From Zygnema cylindricum (Eukaryota; Streptophyta; Zygnematophyceae; Zygnematales; Zygnemataceae): a stretch of 64,000 bases of DNA. Numbering within the stretch: the stretch's first letter is position 1; each line of letters opens with the position of its first letter. Positions 44,071-57,200 of this stretch are shown one piece after another. Under the pieces are notes generated by a model. The model made no database searches, was not told the DNA's origin, and saw nothing but the letters and a program-made list of their open reading frames with translations. Position numbers and translations under genes: made by a program. The DNA lies in NCBI GenBank assembly GCA_037447655.1, contig JBBHKE010001986.1, positions 1 to 64,000 on the forward strand, read 5' to 3'.

Positions 44071-46169
44071 AGAATAGGTGTGGTCAATCGCCAAGCTCCA
44101 AAACCAGAGCACCTGAACCGGAGTTCCTACAAGTGAGAAAACACGCATGCGAAAAATCAGAGGGAAGAAACTCAACAAGCTCAGATCGAATAGTGGCAAC
44201 AATCTTATCAAAAATATTTTTTTGGGCTCGTGTAACGTCATTTGTGATATCGGTGGAGGAAATCGACTTAACCTCTAAAGGAATGGGAAGAATAGGATAG
44301 GTCGTTTCTAAAATAGACTGTTGGAAAGAGAAGACGCCATACAAAACAAAAACAAAACAAAAAATAAAAACAAATACAAAGACAAAAATGATCGAAAATG
44401 GGGAGATAATTGTGAAGGAGATATGGCACCAACTCCTCAAGTAGGCAACAAGAGCCACATGTGCCATAGATACTAAGCCCAAACTGTTAGAGAGGGGGAA
44501 GGGATGCCTGAATGCGAACCATCGGCACATTATCGCGATTAAAAGCCTCACGACTTAATAAAGTGTGGAAAATGTCTATTAGGCAATTCATGAAACGCAG
44601 AACAAGATGCGGCAAACGTAGAAGTGGGAGGGAAATTGCGGGTAAGGTATAAGGGGCATGGGTGAAATACCTTGTCAAAAGAACAGACGTCTCATGCATG
44701 GGGGTCTACGGAGGTCAAGGAGTTCGTCTACGTGGGACAAATTTATCTGAGGAGCAAAATCAAGAAGCTGGGTCACAAAAATAATAGAGCCAAACGCGCA
44801 TTCTCACACAAGAATACCCCTTGACTGAGTAGGGTTCTAAAAACCATGAGCAAGAGTGAAAGAAGGGATTTTAGAAGGTGACCGAACAACAAACTTGGAC
44901 GGTTAAATAGAAAAGTTATGTTAGATGTTGTATAAAAAACTTATAGGTTGGCACTTCTTCGCCCATAGGGCCAAAGATATGCAAAAAGTCGACCACCAAA
45001 GGGAAAAGGCAAAAAGGGAAAGTGGCAAGAAGGGAAAGTGGAAGTGGAAGCCCAAAGGGCGCGATAATGAGCAACGCCGAATAAATGTCCTCCAAGGGGA
45101 TCGGCTTGGAGAGTGTCAATTACAGAGAACGGAAAAACCAAACCACCACTAAGTGAGAAAGAGGGGATCCTAGTAAAAGAAAATAATATGGTCTACGTGA
45201 GTACAATGAGTTTATTATAGCAGTGCAAAAAAATCTGAAAAACAATACATACGCGATACATACGTCACTTGTCAGCTCAAATGAACGAAAATAATCATTC
45301 CTTTGCACGAACCATTCGCTATTTTCCAATTGGTTTCCGCACGGCTCGCTTTTTTTAAAACTCTGGTGACACGATTTTAAATCCTATAAATATCAATGAC
45401 TAAGAGTTCAATTTTTTTCAAAAAAAATTATTGAAACAAATCCGAGTCTAAAGGGGTGGACCTTACATTGATTTCTGATCTACCATTTTTAATCACAAAT
45501 ACACCACCGCATGTCAAAGACGTCAGCCATGAAATTGGATAGAAATCAAAAGTACCATTTTTAAATTAACGCACATAACAGTATGCCACAAAACGTACAA
45601 TTTTCACAAAAATTACATATTTATGATGAAATTGGTAATATCCATGATTGAATTATAACACAAATCATTGGTTCAATATTAAGACATCAATATTTTTTAT
45701 ACCCCACTAGTGAGTGGTTAAATTTAAGAGTTCTTGCTTATTGTAAAAATGTATAATTCTATGAATTTTACTAATAAATTACTTTTTCCCTAAAATTTCC
45801 ACTTACGAAAGAATATAACAGGTTGCCATTTCTAAAAGAACTTTTTATTATCTTCCATCTTCCATTTTCCATCTTGCGTTTGAAAATTGCTACTTCATTA
45901 GTTTCTAAACATGTCACTCAACAGTAACAAAACTGAACCCATATTCATATAGTCACACATTTTTATAGCGGCTTCGTAATAAAAAAATATAAAACACCGA
46001 CGACAACAAAGAAGATTCCGAAAATGGAAACGAAAACAGAGAAAAAGTTCAGACATGAAGTTGGGAACATCATGTAAATGAATGTCGATAACGACGAGGC
46101 GGAGTGAAACCAGGAGGAGGAGGGGAACGAGGAAGACATGGAGGAGGGCGGCGAGGAGGAGGAAGAGTG
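44071..46169. other. about 2.1 kb without a recognised gene
   Basis: The minus strand here continues some open frames (44084-44551, 44026-44241) with hydrophobic low-complexity peptides that I do not trust. It may be further decayed non-LTR or host sequence. No terminal repeats were seen. The last part (45840-46150) has purine-rich GAGGAGG runs. Confidence 0.35.
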
Positions 46170-46782
46170 TTGGAGAGTGTTTTATCTCCTTTAGATTAGT
46201 GAGAATACCCGGCAAGGAATTGATATGGCCGGTCACCTTGCCCCCTTCCATGATAACTCTTCCGTTATTAGAGAGTTGTTTGACAATAATATTGTAACAT
46301 TTGATCGCATTGTCAATAGATTCATTCGGGTTTATCTTAAATTGGATAAAATCCAAATAAGCATACTGACCCTTTTTTTTAAGCCTCTTTTCGAATTGTC
46401 CTTCGAGTTCCTTCCAATACTCATGGGCGGTATCACAAGTAATGAAAAGGTCGTGAACCGACGCATTGCAAGATTGCATAAGACCCGTGATGGCGGCAAG
46501 ATTTTTCCTTTTCCAAAGCTGCCGCGCCTTCCGATCTACTACACCGTGAATCGCTATTAGCGTTAATGTATTTTTTGCCACTAAAAACATCTTTTCTCCG
46601 TACACACAAGTCGGATTATGGATCTGATGGTTGCGATTGAAAGCTAAGATTCTCACCTTCCGATTGGCGGTCTTAAATTGAAAATCGGACTAGTGTGTAC
46701 GGAGAAAAAAAGTTTTAAGTGGCGAGAATATTATTAACACTAATAGCGATACACGGTATAGCGACATCTAAGATCTTCCAAA
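46170..46782 (-). pseudogene. element Z copia gag, C-terminal part
   Basis: The minus strand reads LWKRKNLAAITGLMQSC, DTAHEYWKELEGQFEK, FIQFKINPNESIDNAI and NNGRVIMEGGKVTGHINSLP. This is the UBN2/gag helix region typical of copia and the same protein type as the gag of X (47314-48128). It continues on the other side of X at 58765, where RRLG joins TTTGGAAGATC here to give RRLWKIL. MITE B copy 4 sits inside it. Confidence 0.85.
46540..46760. mobile_element. TA-target MITE, family B copy 4, inside the gag of Z
   Basis: TACACCGTGAATCGCTATTAG ... CTAATAGCGATACACGGTATA, 221 bp, flanked by CTAC on the left and GCGAC on the right. It interrupts the gag of Z 22 bases before the X insertion point. 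Confidence 0.87.
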
Positions 46783-47251
46783 TGTTACGATTCAATTTGA
46801 GAATCGCCTAATATTGGACGCGCGCGATATTTCGGTTCGCGTCGACGTCACTTTATTTTAACCGTACAATTAATGTTTCGTGCGCGTACGGCGTACGAAA
46901 ACATACATACGAAGGTTCGTGGTACAGTGCGCACGAAACCTTCTCTTACCTTCTCTTCTCTTCACGAAGGAGAAAAGCACGCTGCACTCTTCTGCGCGCT
47001 TTCTTCTTCCTTCAAGTCTGTCGTGCACTGCACGTTAGTTAGGTGACTATTTAAGTTTTTCGTGTTGCTGCAGTTTATTTAATACAGTTTACATTATCTA
47101 GGGATAGATAGAGTAAAGAGGGAAGAGTGAGAGGAAAGGGAAAAAGCCTTGAAAAAGGCTTCGGCCATCTTTTTATATAAAGTTTTTGTGGCCATCTTTG
47201 TGTGTATTTATTTTTCTTCCGCTGCATACCATCTCGGTGGTATATTTTACA
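46783..47251 (+). repeat. 5' LTR of element X
   Basis: 469 bp. It differs from the 3' LTR by about 34 bases of net indel, mainly a 32-base block (CACGACGAGTAACGCGACCT and following) present only in the 3' copy near 58497-58528. Confidence 0.92.
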
Positions 47252-47253
47252 AT

Positions 47254-47265
47254 TGGTATCGGAGC
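47254..47265 (+). other. primer binding site of X
   Basis: TGGTATCGGAGC, two bases after the LTR. It closely matches the plant copia primer site for initiator Met tRNA (TGGTATCAGAGC), with G for A at the eighth base. Element Y has the same variant. Confidence 0.88.
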
Positions 47266-47313
47266 AGGTATTGCTTCACTTTTAAAGTTTTAAAAGTGGC
47301 AAGTGTAGACGCC

Positions 47314-48128
47314 ATGGGGAAGAACAAGAATAAGTCTTCCCCATTCACTCCTTCCTCATCTTCCTTCACTCCATTGGAAACCGAGGATCCACCGGATCCC
47401 CCTCAGGCTGCGGCCGAGGCTAGTTTCGGTTTTAATGTTCCTCCTCCACTTGTGCCTCTCAAGCAAGAGACTAGTGGTGGAAGCGGTATCGCCGAGGAAC
47501 GATTAAAATCACAATTTGATAAGCTCCTCATTCTTATAGAGCAACGGTTCACAAACATCGACCGGAAAATATCGAACACGGTTCGAGGAAATCCGGATCC
47601 CGATCCGAACGGTGATGATTCCGGTGCAGAGGATGACAAAGATCCCCCGAAGAAAAATCTCGGAAAGGGGAAAGTGTTAGTCGACAATGACTCGGACTTG
47701 GACGAAGAGGATGAACAAGATAACATGTATTCCATGCCGGGGAAAACTGTTGTCTTCAATGGAAATAACTATGCTTCTTGGAAAAAGTACATCAAAACTC
47801 AATTGATGTTACGCCATCTATGGAAGGTGGTAATTGGTGAGGAAATGCTTCCGGACATCGATCGGAAAGCTCGGAGAACATGGAAGAGGAAGAACCTTGC
47901 GGCCATTGCCGGATTAATGCAATCATGTGCTCCATCAATCCACGACCACTTCCTCACCCACTGATCTGCCCATGAATGTTGGAGGTCACTTGAGAATCAA
48001 TACGAGAAAGGTGCCCAAAATAAGGGTCAACAAATTTTTGGAGAGTTCATGCAATTTAAAATTAAAACAAATGAATCCATAGATGAAGCCGTAAAACGCT
48101 ACAATATTATCATAGAACACCTTTTAAA
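47314..48128 (+). pseudogene. element X gag, N-terminal part
   Basis: ATG 47314 (MGKNKNKSS). A Pro/Ser-rich N-terminus is followed by EERLKSQFDKLLILIEQRF, an acidic stretch (DNDSDLDEEDEQD), then VVFNGNNYASWKKYIKTQL and WKRKNLAAIAGLMQSC. A TGA stop at 47962 interrupts HFLTH-stop-SAHECW. The frame then continues through FGEFMQFKIKTNESIDEAV until it is cut at LLN by element Y. The gag resumes at 54287. Confidence 0.88.
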
Positions 48129-48804
48129 TGATAGGAATAAAAGTCAATCGGAATGCGCTCACAAATACTTAAATGTCTCAATGCGGAAGCGATATTAAAA
48201 TGAAATCAATCATTACAACACATCAAAAGCGCATAATTCAAGATAGAGGGAAATTAAATACTCAATAACATAAACTCATATTAACTCAATCTTTAAACAT
48301 TACACTTCTCTTAATATATTTCTCCTTAATTGACTCTTGATTGATTCTTAATTGTTATTTCTAACTCACACGATGACTTTTAAACTAAGTCGTGGAAATA
48401 ATCAAGAACACTAACTCTAGAAGTGTCTAAATGTACTTAGACGTAAATATGGTACAAAACAAAATGAAACTACTAGAAACCAACCTGACAGTCGTGTACG
48501 ACAAACTTAACTTACGCGAAACGAAACAACTAGACGTATGTCGCGCGAAACGAAACTTCTCGACGTACGGTACTAGAACTTAAACGAAACAAAAAAATAA
48601 ATCAAACCAAATCAAATCGCGTACACGTGAAACGTACACGCACGAAATATTAAATCAAACGAAACAAAACTGAATTCGCAAAGTGACGCACGACGTCCTA
48701 AATCAAACTAAATGAAACATAACCGACGCGCGACCAAATCTGATCCACACTAACTACGAACCAAAATTACGTAAACAAAGATTCAACAATTGTAAATCCT
48801 AACA
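48129..48804 (-). repeat. 3' LTR of element Y
   Basis: 676 bp, TGATAGGAATAAAAG ... TCCTAACA on the + strand. Preceded (minus sense) by the polypurine tract. Confidence 0.93.
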
Positions 48805-48847
48805 ATCCCCCTCTCAATGTTGAATCTATACTAAATCTTAACCAAAC

Positions 48848-51800
48848 TCAAAATAATCCTAACTTAGGCCTTCCTCTCACAAAGACATCATACATAACAG
48901 CTTTAGTTAACATGTCCGCTGCTTCTTCACCCGTTGGTAAAAAAATGAACTCAATCTCACCCGCATTTACTAAGTCTCTCACAAAATGCCATTGAATCCT
49001 AATGTGCTTAGTCCTCTTATGAAACACTGGATTCTTAGCCAATGCAATACTAGACATACTATCTGAAAACAACTTCATACACTTAATTATAATTCCGAAT
49101 TCACTTAACATTTCTCTTAACCAAATTGAAACTTTGGCAGCATGGCAAGCCGCCATGTATTCGGCCTCCGTCGAACTTAATGCCACCGTAGGTTGAAGTC
49201 TCGAACTCCATGAAATTGCACCTCCACATAATACGAAAACATAATCGGATGTTGACTTTCCCGTGTCGAAGTCTCCACCCCAATCGGAATCGCAATATCC
49301 AAAACAATCTAACTCTGAATCCGCCTTATAAACTAAACCATAACTTAACGTTCTAACCAAATATCTAAAAATCCTTTTAACACTCTCCCAATGACACTTT
49401 TTAGGTGCTTGACAATACTTACTCAAAATACTAACAGCAGCTGAAATATCTGGTCTAGTTCCAACCCTAAGATACATCAAACAACCAACTGCTTCTCTAT
49501 AAGGTACATCAATTGTTGGCTCATTTTCTGCTTTACTCAACTGAATTCTAGGATCCAAAGGTGTACTCAAAGGCTTAGCATTCAACATAGAGAATCTAGC
49601 TAAGACTTCCCTACAATATTGTTCTTGACTAAGTTTCAAAGAACCAAACTTATCTCTTATCACCTCAATACCAAGAATGTACTTAGCTTCTCCAAAATGT
49701 GTAACCTTGAAGAATTTACTAAGAAAACATTTCAATTCCTGAATCCTTATAAGACTATCTGAAATCATAATAAAATCATCAACATACACTGAAAATAATT
49801 TGATCAACTCGTTCTCATTTCACGTAAACACCTAAATCCGAAAATGTACGTACAAAACCAAAATCCAAAAGTACCTTGTGAAGACGAGTATACGAAGTCC
49901 TTGGTGCTTGCTTAAGTCTATAGAGAGACTTCTTCAACTTCCACACATGTCCAGGTTTGCCCGAAACTCCTTCTGGAATCTTCATATAAACTTCTTCTTC
50001 CAATTCTTCATTTAGAAAAGCGGTTTCAACATCCATTTGGTGGATATGCTTCCTCTTAGCAGCAGCAATCGCAATAATCATCCTTAAACTATCAAATTTA
50101 ACCATAGGTGCATATGTTTTTGTATAATCTATACTATACCTTCTTTCTGCTGAAAACCTTTACTAACTAATCTTGCCTTATATTTGATAATTTCACCTGA
50201 TGCACCCGTCTTAGTCTTAAATACCCATTTACAATCAATAGCTTTCTTTCCCTCTAGTAAAACTACTTCTTCAAATGTTCCATTATCAATAATAGACTTA
50301 AGCTCTTTCTCAAGAGATGGTTTCCTCTTTTCATTCCAATCACTTGATACAACAGCTTCTGAATAGGACTTAGGATCCCCATTTAGAGGCTCACTCAGTA
50401 ATTGTTATAAAAGAAACTCATTTAATCTAGCATCTGAAATAAAATTGACCGACTTATCCTTAACATTCATATGAAGGGTTAATCTCTCAAGAGCCTTTTC
50501 TTTATTCGCTCGATTACTTCTCCTAACAACAACTTCTTTTTCAACAACATCATCTCTCTCTTCTTTCTCACTTACAGATGGCAAACTACATTCACTTCTT
50601 TGTCTGCTAAGGGATCTTTCACTAGACTTAGAACTTTGACTTCCATTCTCACTTTTCAAGCTTTCAGAATGAAATTGGGAAGATTCAGATTTCTTACCAA
50701 CTTTAATAGATTTCTTTTTTTTCAATGGAATTTCTTCATCCTCCTCTTCGTCAATTTCATCATCAATTTTGAACTCCTCTTAATTGCTCTCTTCCTCAAA
50801 ATCCAAACTTTCTTCTTTATCCTTTATGAACTCCATTGCTTTCGCCAAATCTTCTTGAAACTCCACATTCCTCCATTCGACAACCGTTCGACTAGCGGGA
50901 TTGAAAATCCTGTATTGACTTGAATTTGGACTATATCCAACAAAAATACCCGTCCACGACGTGGGACTGAATTTTCCCGCTCTATATCTTTTCTCGATGT
51001 AGATAGTGGCTCGGCATCCCCAAATCCTCAAATGTCGAACAGCTGGAATCCTGCCACTCCACAATTCTTCAAGCGTCTTATCTTCAGAAACCGAAGTTAG
51101 TCTTCTATTACAAATGTAATTTGCTGTAAGAACAGCTTCTCCCCAAAACCTCACACTATGTTTAGTGCTATGTAACATAGCTCTAACCATCTCTTGAAGA
51201 GTCCTATTCTTTCTCTCAGCAACTCCATTAGACTCAGGTGAGTATGCAGAAGTAAATTGTTGTTCAATCCCTCTTTTCTGACAAAAGCTTTTAAAAGCAA
51301 GAAATTCTCCTCCATTATCTGATCTTACTGCTTTTAACTTTCTATATGTTTCTCTCTCAGCCATTACAACAAATTCTCGAAACTTATATAAGGCTTCTGA
51401 CTTATGTTTCAACAAATATACCCAACTCTTTCGACTATAATCATCCACAATTACAAAGATATACTTATGTCCTCCTAGACTTAATGGTTTGACGTCACCA
51501 CATAAGTCTATATGAACAAGCTCAAAGGGAGCACTAGCTTTATACTATACATCTTTGACAGGATGAGATTTTTCAATTTGTTTTCCTTTGCCACAACCAT
51601 TACAACCTTGAACTTTCTCTCCAAAAACACACTCTAATCCTCTTACTGCTCCACTTTTCATCATATTCTTTATATTAGACTCTGAAGTATGACAAAGTCT
51701 ATGATGCCATAAACTTAGATCTCCTCTTTCAGAACTTACAACATTGACTGAAATTAATGAACTCTGATCTTTCTGTGGTCTAATCCATTTTAACTTACTT

Positions 51801-53543
51801 TGCAAACTATCAGTTACATAACCTTCTCCAAATTGATATCCTTCTCTATCTTGGAAAACTATCCTTCCATTTTCAAACGAGGTTACTCTACCACCATTCT
51901 TTTGTATTTGAGGAACACTAACAAGGTTTACAACTCCATGAGGAAAATACAACGTATTGTTCAAATTCACTTTCTTTACAACAACTTGACCATTCACATT
52001 CTTGACACGTAAATCTAATATGCCATCTGACAGTTCCCACTGTATCTATCGGAACAACATGTCCACTAGCAACCGTAATAGTCTTAGGAACTGTAAGCTT
52101 TCTCAAATCCGTAAACAAACTAAGATCACTACAAACATGATGAGTTGCTCCTGAATCAACTATCCAATCTTTATAACTTTGACTCTCACATGCGGAATTT
52201 GCAGAATTGACAGCAACATTTCCATCTTCTTTCATTATCATAGAAAAGTTTAGAGACTTATCGCCTTGATCGTCATTAAAATCTGAATAGTGGGTTTGAT
52301 GTCCTCCTCCACGTGATTGTCCAAATCTTCCACGACCTCGTCCTCGATGTCCACCTCGATTTCTTCCTCTTTTCGAATAGTAAGATGATCCACCTCCATT
52401 TCGTTGAAAACACTGAGCACTAACATGTCCCCATTTCCGACAAATATTGCATTGCTTTTCCCTATGCGGACAGTTAGTAGCCATATGTCCGTCTTTATTA
52501 CACTTATAACAAGTAACATGACTTACATCACCTTCATCGGTATAACCTCTTCCAAATCCTGAATACTGAAAATTGTTTATACCCCCTCTTGATCTAAACC
52601 TTCTTCTACCTCCACGACCACGTAGAGAATATACCTCAGACGTGTCACTGAGGTTTACATTGCCATTTCCAAATCCTCTACCATCTTTCTCTTTACTCTT
52701 TTCTGCACCTTTTATAAGGTTAATAGCGAAATCAAAAGTGGGTTTTTCTGTAGACCTTGTAACTTCTATTGTAATATCAAACTTAGATGGTAATCCATTC
52801 AGAAACACAAATACTTTTTCATCTTCAGGAGGAAACTTTCCTGCGCTATTCAATTGCTCTATCAAAACATTAAATCTTTTTAGAGCATCATCAATTGACT
52901 CATTACTCTTCATCCTAAACTGAATAAAGTCTTGAAATACATAATTAGACTTAGTTGTAAATCCTTTCTCATACAAATTTTGTAGATGAGTCCAACAAGC
53001 ATAAGCCGTATCATGAGTTAACATATGCTCATGAACTGAACTACTACTACTCTGAAGTAAGGCAGTAAGGCAGTCATAGCTGCCATATCTTTAGCATCCC
53101 ACTTTTTCCTTCCTTTTGTATCTAATAGTCTTTTCTCTTCTCTTGTAAGTATTTTCCACAATTTCTTTGGAGTAAAGGTTCCTTGAATATATCTCTTCCA
53201 TACAGGATAATTATTTCCATTTAAGCATGATAGTCTTAGACGACACCTTATAATCTAACTCTTCATCTGAACTCGACTCATCATCATCATCATAAAAAGG
53301 TACTTTTATTTTGCCATTTTTACTCTTCTTATAACTCTCATCATCTGAATTGCCCCCAAAAGTAGGAGTTTTACCGAAAGATTGTCCTTCTCTTTTTGCC
53401 TTTAGAAATTCGTAAAGTTCCTCCATAGTCGTTGGATCAAATTGAATAGTGAGACTCTATTTCGCCATTGATAGCCTCTCCGATTCTCCAACTCCAAAAG
53501 TGACTTCAGTGTCTTCTCTCTTTGCGAAGTATTCCTCCACCAT
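48848..53543 (-). pseudogene. element Y gag-pol polyprotein, disabled
   Basis: Gag starts at 53543 (MVEEYFAKRED), with an early stop after MAK; MEELYEFLKAKREG follows. The main gag frame (53024-51918) has two zinc knuckles, CYKCNKDGHMATNC and CNICRKWGHVSAQC, then the protease DSGATHH. A frameshift near 52010 leads to the pre-integrase region (51997-51545; LWHHRLCHTSE and CNGCGKGK). Integrase (51448-50780) has VRSDNGGEF and SPESNGVAERKNR. RT (50400-49600) has frameshifts near 50105 and 49810, VYVDDF near 49780, and RNase H (49400-48848) with STEAEYMAACH and HKRTKHIRIQWHFV. Lesions are few, so this is the best preserved copia polyprotein after A. Confidence 0.94.
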
Positions 53544-53605
53544 CACTTATACACTCTTAATCAATTCTTAACTCCAATCTAAATAAACAATGCTCCGATA
53601 CCAAT

Positions 53606-54281
53606 TGATAGGAATAAGAGCCAATCGGAATGCGCTCACAAATACTTAAATGTCTCAATGCGGAAGCGATATTAAAATGAAATCAATCATTACAACACAT
53701 CAAAAGCGCATAATCTAAGATAGAGGGAAATCAAATACTCAATAACATAAACTCATATTAACCCAATCTTTAAACATTACACTTCTCTTAATATATTTCT
53801 CCTTAATTGACTTTTGATTGATTCTTAATTGTCATTTCTAACTCACACGATGACTTTTAAACTAAGTCGTGGAAATAATCTAGAACACTAACTCTAGAAG
53901 TGTCTAAATGTACTGCGACGTAAATGTGGTACAAAACAAAATGAAACTACTGGAAACCAACCTGACAGTCATGTACGACAAACTTAACTTACGCGAAACG
54001 AAACAACTAGACGTATGTCGCGCGAAACGAAACTTCTCGACGTACGGTACTAGAACTTAAACGAAACAAAAAAATAAATCAAATCAAATCAAATCGCGTA
54101 CACGCGAAACGTACACGCACGAAATATTAAATCAAACGAAACAAAACCGAATTCGTAAAGTGACGCACGACGTCCTAAATCAAACTAAATGAAACATAAC
54201 CGACGCGCGACCAAATCTGATCCACACTAACTAGGAACCAAAATTACGTAAACAAATATTCAACAATTGTAAATCCTAACA
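53606..54281 (-). repeat. 5' LTR of element Y
   Basis: 676 bp, directly repeated at 48129-48804. The primer site lies at 53593-53604 (GCTCCGATACCA on +). Confidence 0.93.
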
Positions 54282-54286
54282 TTAAA

Positions 54287-57200
54287 TAATGGTAGAGTCA
54301 TCATGGATGAGGATAAACTTACCGGTCTATTAAAAGCACTTCCAGATAAAATGCTTCACTTACGACAAATTTTACAAATTCGTGATAATTGCACCTATGG
54401 CTTTGCAGTCAACTATCTCAAAACTGCAAAGAAAGAGGATAAAGAATCTAGAGGACCAAAAGATTGAGGAACCTTAAATGTAACCTCACCCGATGCCACG
54501 GAACTTAATTTTCTCCGTGGCAAGATGCCACGGAACTTAATTTTCTCCGTGGCATAGGGGGCGGTAAAGGTGGTGGTCTTAGGGGAAATGGAGGTCCTAG
54601 AAATCAAGGAAATAGAAACCAAAAACCACAGATTGATAATATGACATGCTTTAGGTGTAAACAAACCGGCCATGGATCTTCCACATGTCCGGATAAAGAC
54701 AAGGAGTGCTATTTTTTTGGAAAGTTAGGCCACATCTCCACCCATTGCCTCTCTCGACTCAATGGAGGCGGTGGTGGTCGCGGCGACCGTTAAAGTGGAC
54801 GCGGTGGTGGTCGAAATGGTGGAAGAGGTGGCGGCCAAGGAGGATGTGGTGGCGGCCATGGAAATTTCTTCGCGAATTTCGAAGGAGGAGAAGGGAGCGC
54901 ACAAATGTTTTCAATTTTGAACCTTCATTTGATGTCTGATGACGTCGACACCAAAGAAGTAGTGTGGGTTATTGATTCCAGTGCTTCGCACCACGTGTGT
55001 AATGATGCTACGCTATTTTCAGGTATGCGTTAACTTACCACACTGAAACGCATATCTGTGGCAAGTGGCCACGTAATACGTAATTCAAGTTGGTACAGTG
55101 GGTACTCTACCCTTACATTTTGTTACGTACGAACTTGGAGGCGTGGAAAAACTTAACGCAACAAAACTAACGGACGTACTATTTATTCCAGATGGTACTA
55201 CGAACCTACTCTCTGTACCGCAGATTCAACGAACCGGCTGCAGCGTCATTTCGCATGGCAACGGTACCATACAAATTATGAAGGAAAATGGGATCGTCGT
55301 TGGCGAAGGCGTCTTGACCGACACCCTTCACAGCACGTTATTTTGGCGGCGGCCACCAACGGATTCACTCATTGGCGGCGTATCTACTCAAATGCCGATT
55401 CACAAGGAGGACTTAAGCTTATGGCATCATCGGATGTGCCATACCTCGGAGGGAAATTTGAAGAGAATGATCAAGACATCATGTGTTCGCGGTCTTGATC
55501 TCACATCCGGAAAAAGGTAAATGGATGCAAAGGGTGCAGCCAAGGACGGCAAATCTACAAGTCGCATCCGGCTAAGGACATAAATTATCGATCAAAGAAT
55601 CCATTGGAACTCGTACATATCGATTTATGTGGACATATCACACCGACAAGCATTGGGGGAAATCGATATGCCATGGTGATTGTTGATGATTTTTTCCCGT
55701 TTTTCTTGGGTTTATGTTCTCAAGAAGAAATCCGATGCTTATGGAAAATTCAAAGAGTGGCATATCATGGTTGAAGACAATCCGATTGAAAATTAAAATC
55801 GGTCCGATCGGACAATGGTGGAGAATTTGTGATTTTCGAAAATTATTCTAAGGAGTGGGGAATTAGGCAACAATTCACCGCTTCATATTCTCCCGAGTCA
55901 AATGGGGTAGCCGAGAGGAAAAACCGAACATTACAAAAAATGTTTCGAGCTATGGTATACTCTTCCGGCAACAAAATGTTTTTATGGGGAGATGCGATCT
56001 TAACCGCCAACTATATTTGCAATCGTCGTCTTACTTCAATTTCCGGAGAGAAGACACCTTATGAGCTTTGGAATGGACAAAAGCCGACTATTCATCATCT
56101 CCGTATTTGGGGATGCAGTGCTACGGTCTATATCGAGCGGCCTAAGCGAAAAGAGAAATTTGCACCAAAGAGTTGGCCGGGAACTTTTATCGGATATAGT
56201 TCGAAAGGAAATTTATATCGAGTATTTGATCCTATTCGTCACGTCGTAGAGGAATCCCGAATTGTGGACTTCCATGAAGATTTGCAATCCGCAATTCGTT
56301 CATCGGAGGAATTAAATCGGAATTTGGACTTCCATGATATGCATGAAATTGAAGCATTTCCGGACATTGATGAATCGGATTCCGATCTGGAAAATGACTC
56401 AAAAGACAATCCTGAGAAATCTCGATCTGAAGTACAAGAAACTCCTTTCATTGAATTTGACAACTGAAGTGACACCACTCATGACTCTCGAATGTCTACA
56501 AATACTCAAAAATCGGAGAGCTCAAAATCAAGCAAATCAAGTGGAAAGGTGATTGAAATTGAAAAGGAAAAGGAACCCGAAATTATGCTTCGACGAAGCA
56601 ATAGAGATAACAAAGGAAAAAAACCGGTTCCCTTTATTGAGAATTCCCATTACTTCATCTCCGATTCGAAAGAATCGGATCTAATTTTATAGCAATCATT
56701 AGGTACCAATTTAGTCAGAGATCCTCAATCATACTCGGAGGCGAGAAATTCATGTGATTGGGAGTCTAAGAGGAAACCGGCTTGGGAGAGGGAATTTAAT
56801 TCAATTGTGGAAAATCGAACCTTTGAGGAAGTAATTTTACCGAAAGATAAAAAGGCAATCGATGCCAAGTGGGTCTTTAAAACAAAAACATGTGCTTCGG
56901 GAGAGATAATTAAATACAAGGCACAGCTTGTATGCAAGGGATTTCAGCAACGAGATGGGGTCGACTATACGGAGACATATGCACCCGTTGTTAAAATCGA
57001 CTCATTACGCATGATTATTGCAATTGCTGTCGCAGGACAGAAACATGTCCACCAAATGGACGTCGAAACGGCCTTATTGAACGGCGAGCTTGAAGAGGAG
57101 GTTTTTATGAAAGTTCTAGAGGGCGTGACGTCACAGGAAGGAAAAGTATGGCGCCTCTATAAATCTCTCTATGGGTTGAAGCAGGCACCTAAGACTTGGT

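Larger units (their letters stand above)
48129..54281 (-). mobile_element. full-length Ty1/copia element Y inserted in element X
   Basis: Two 676-bp LTRs (48129-48804 and 53606-54281), flanked by the 5-bp duplication TTAAA (48124-48128 and 54282-54286). On the minus strand it begins TGTTAGGATTTAC and ends CTATCA. The minus-strand primer site TGGTATCGGAGC lies next to the right LTR, and the polypurine tract GAGAGGGGGAT lies before the left one. I count roughly 20 differences between the LTRs. It is the youngest of the copia nest by position. Confidence 0.95.

Noticed and set aside
44026-44699. Minus-strand frames as a host gene
   Set aside because: The peptides are hydrophobic and low in complexity. 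The first part overlaps a repeat also found at 62.4 kb with a broken frame.
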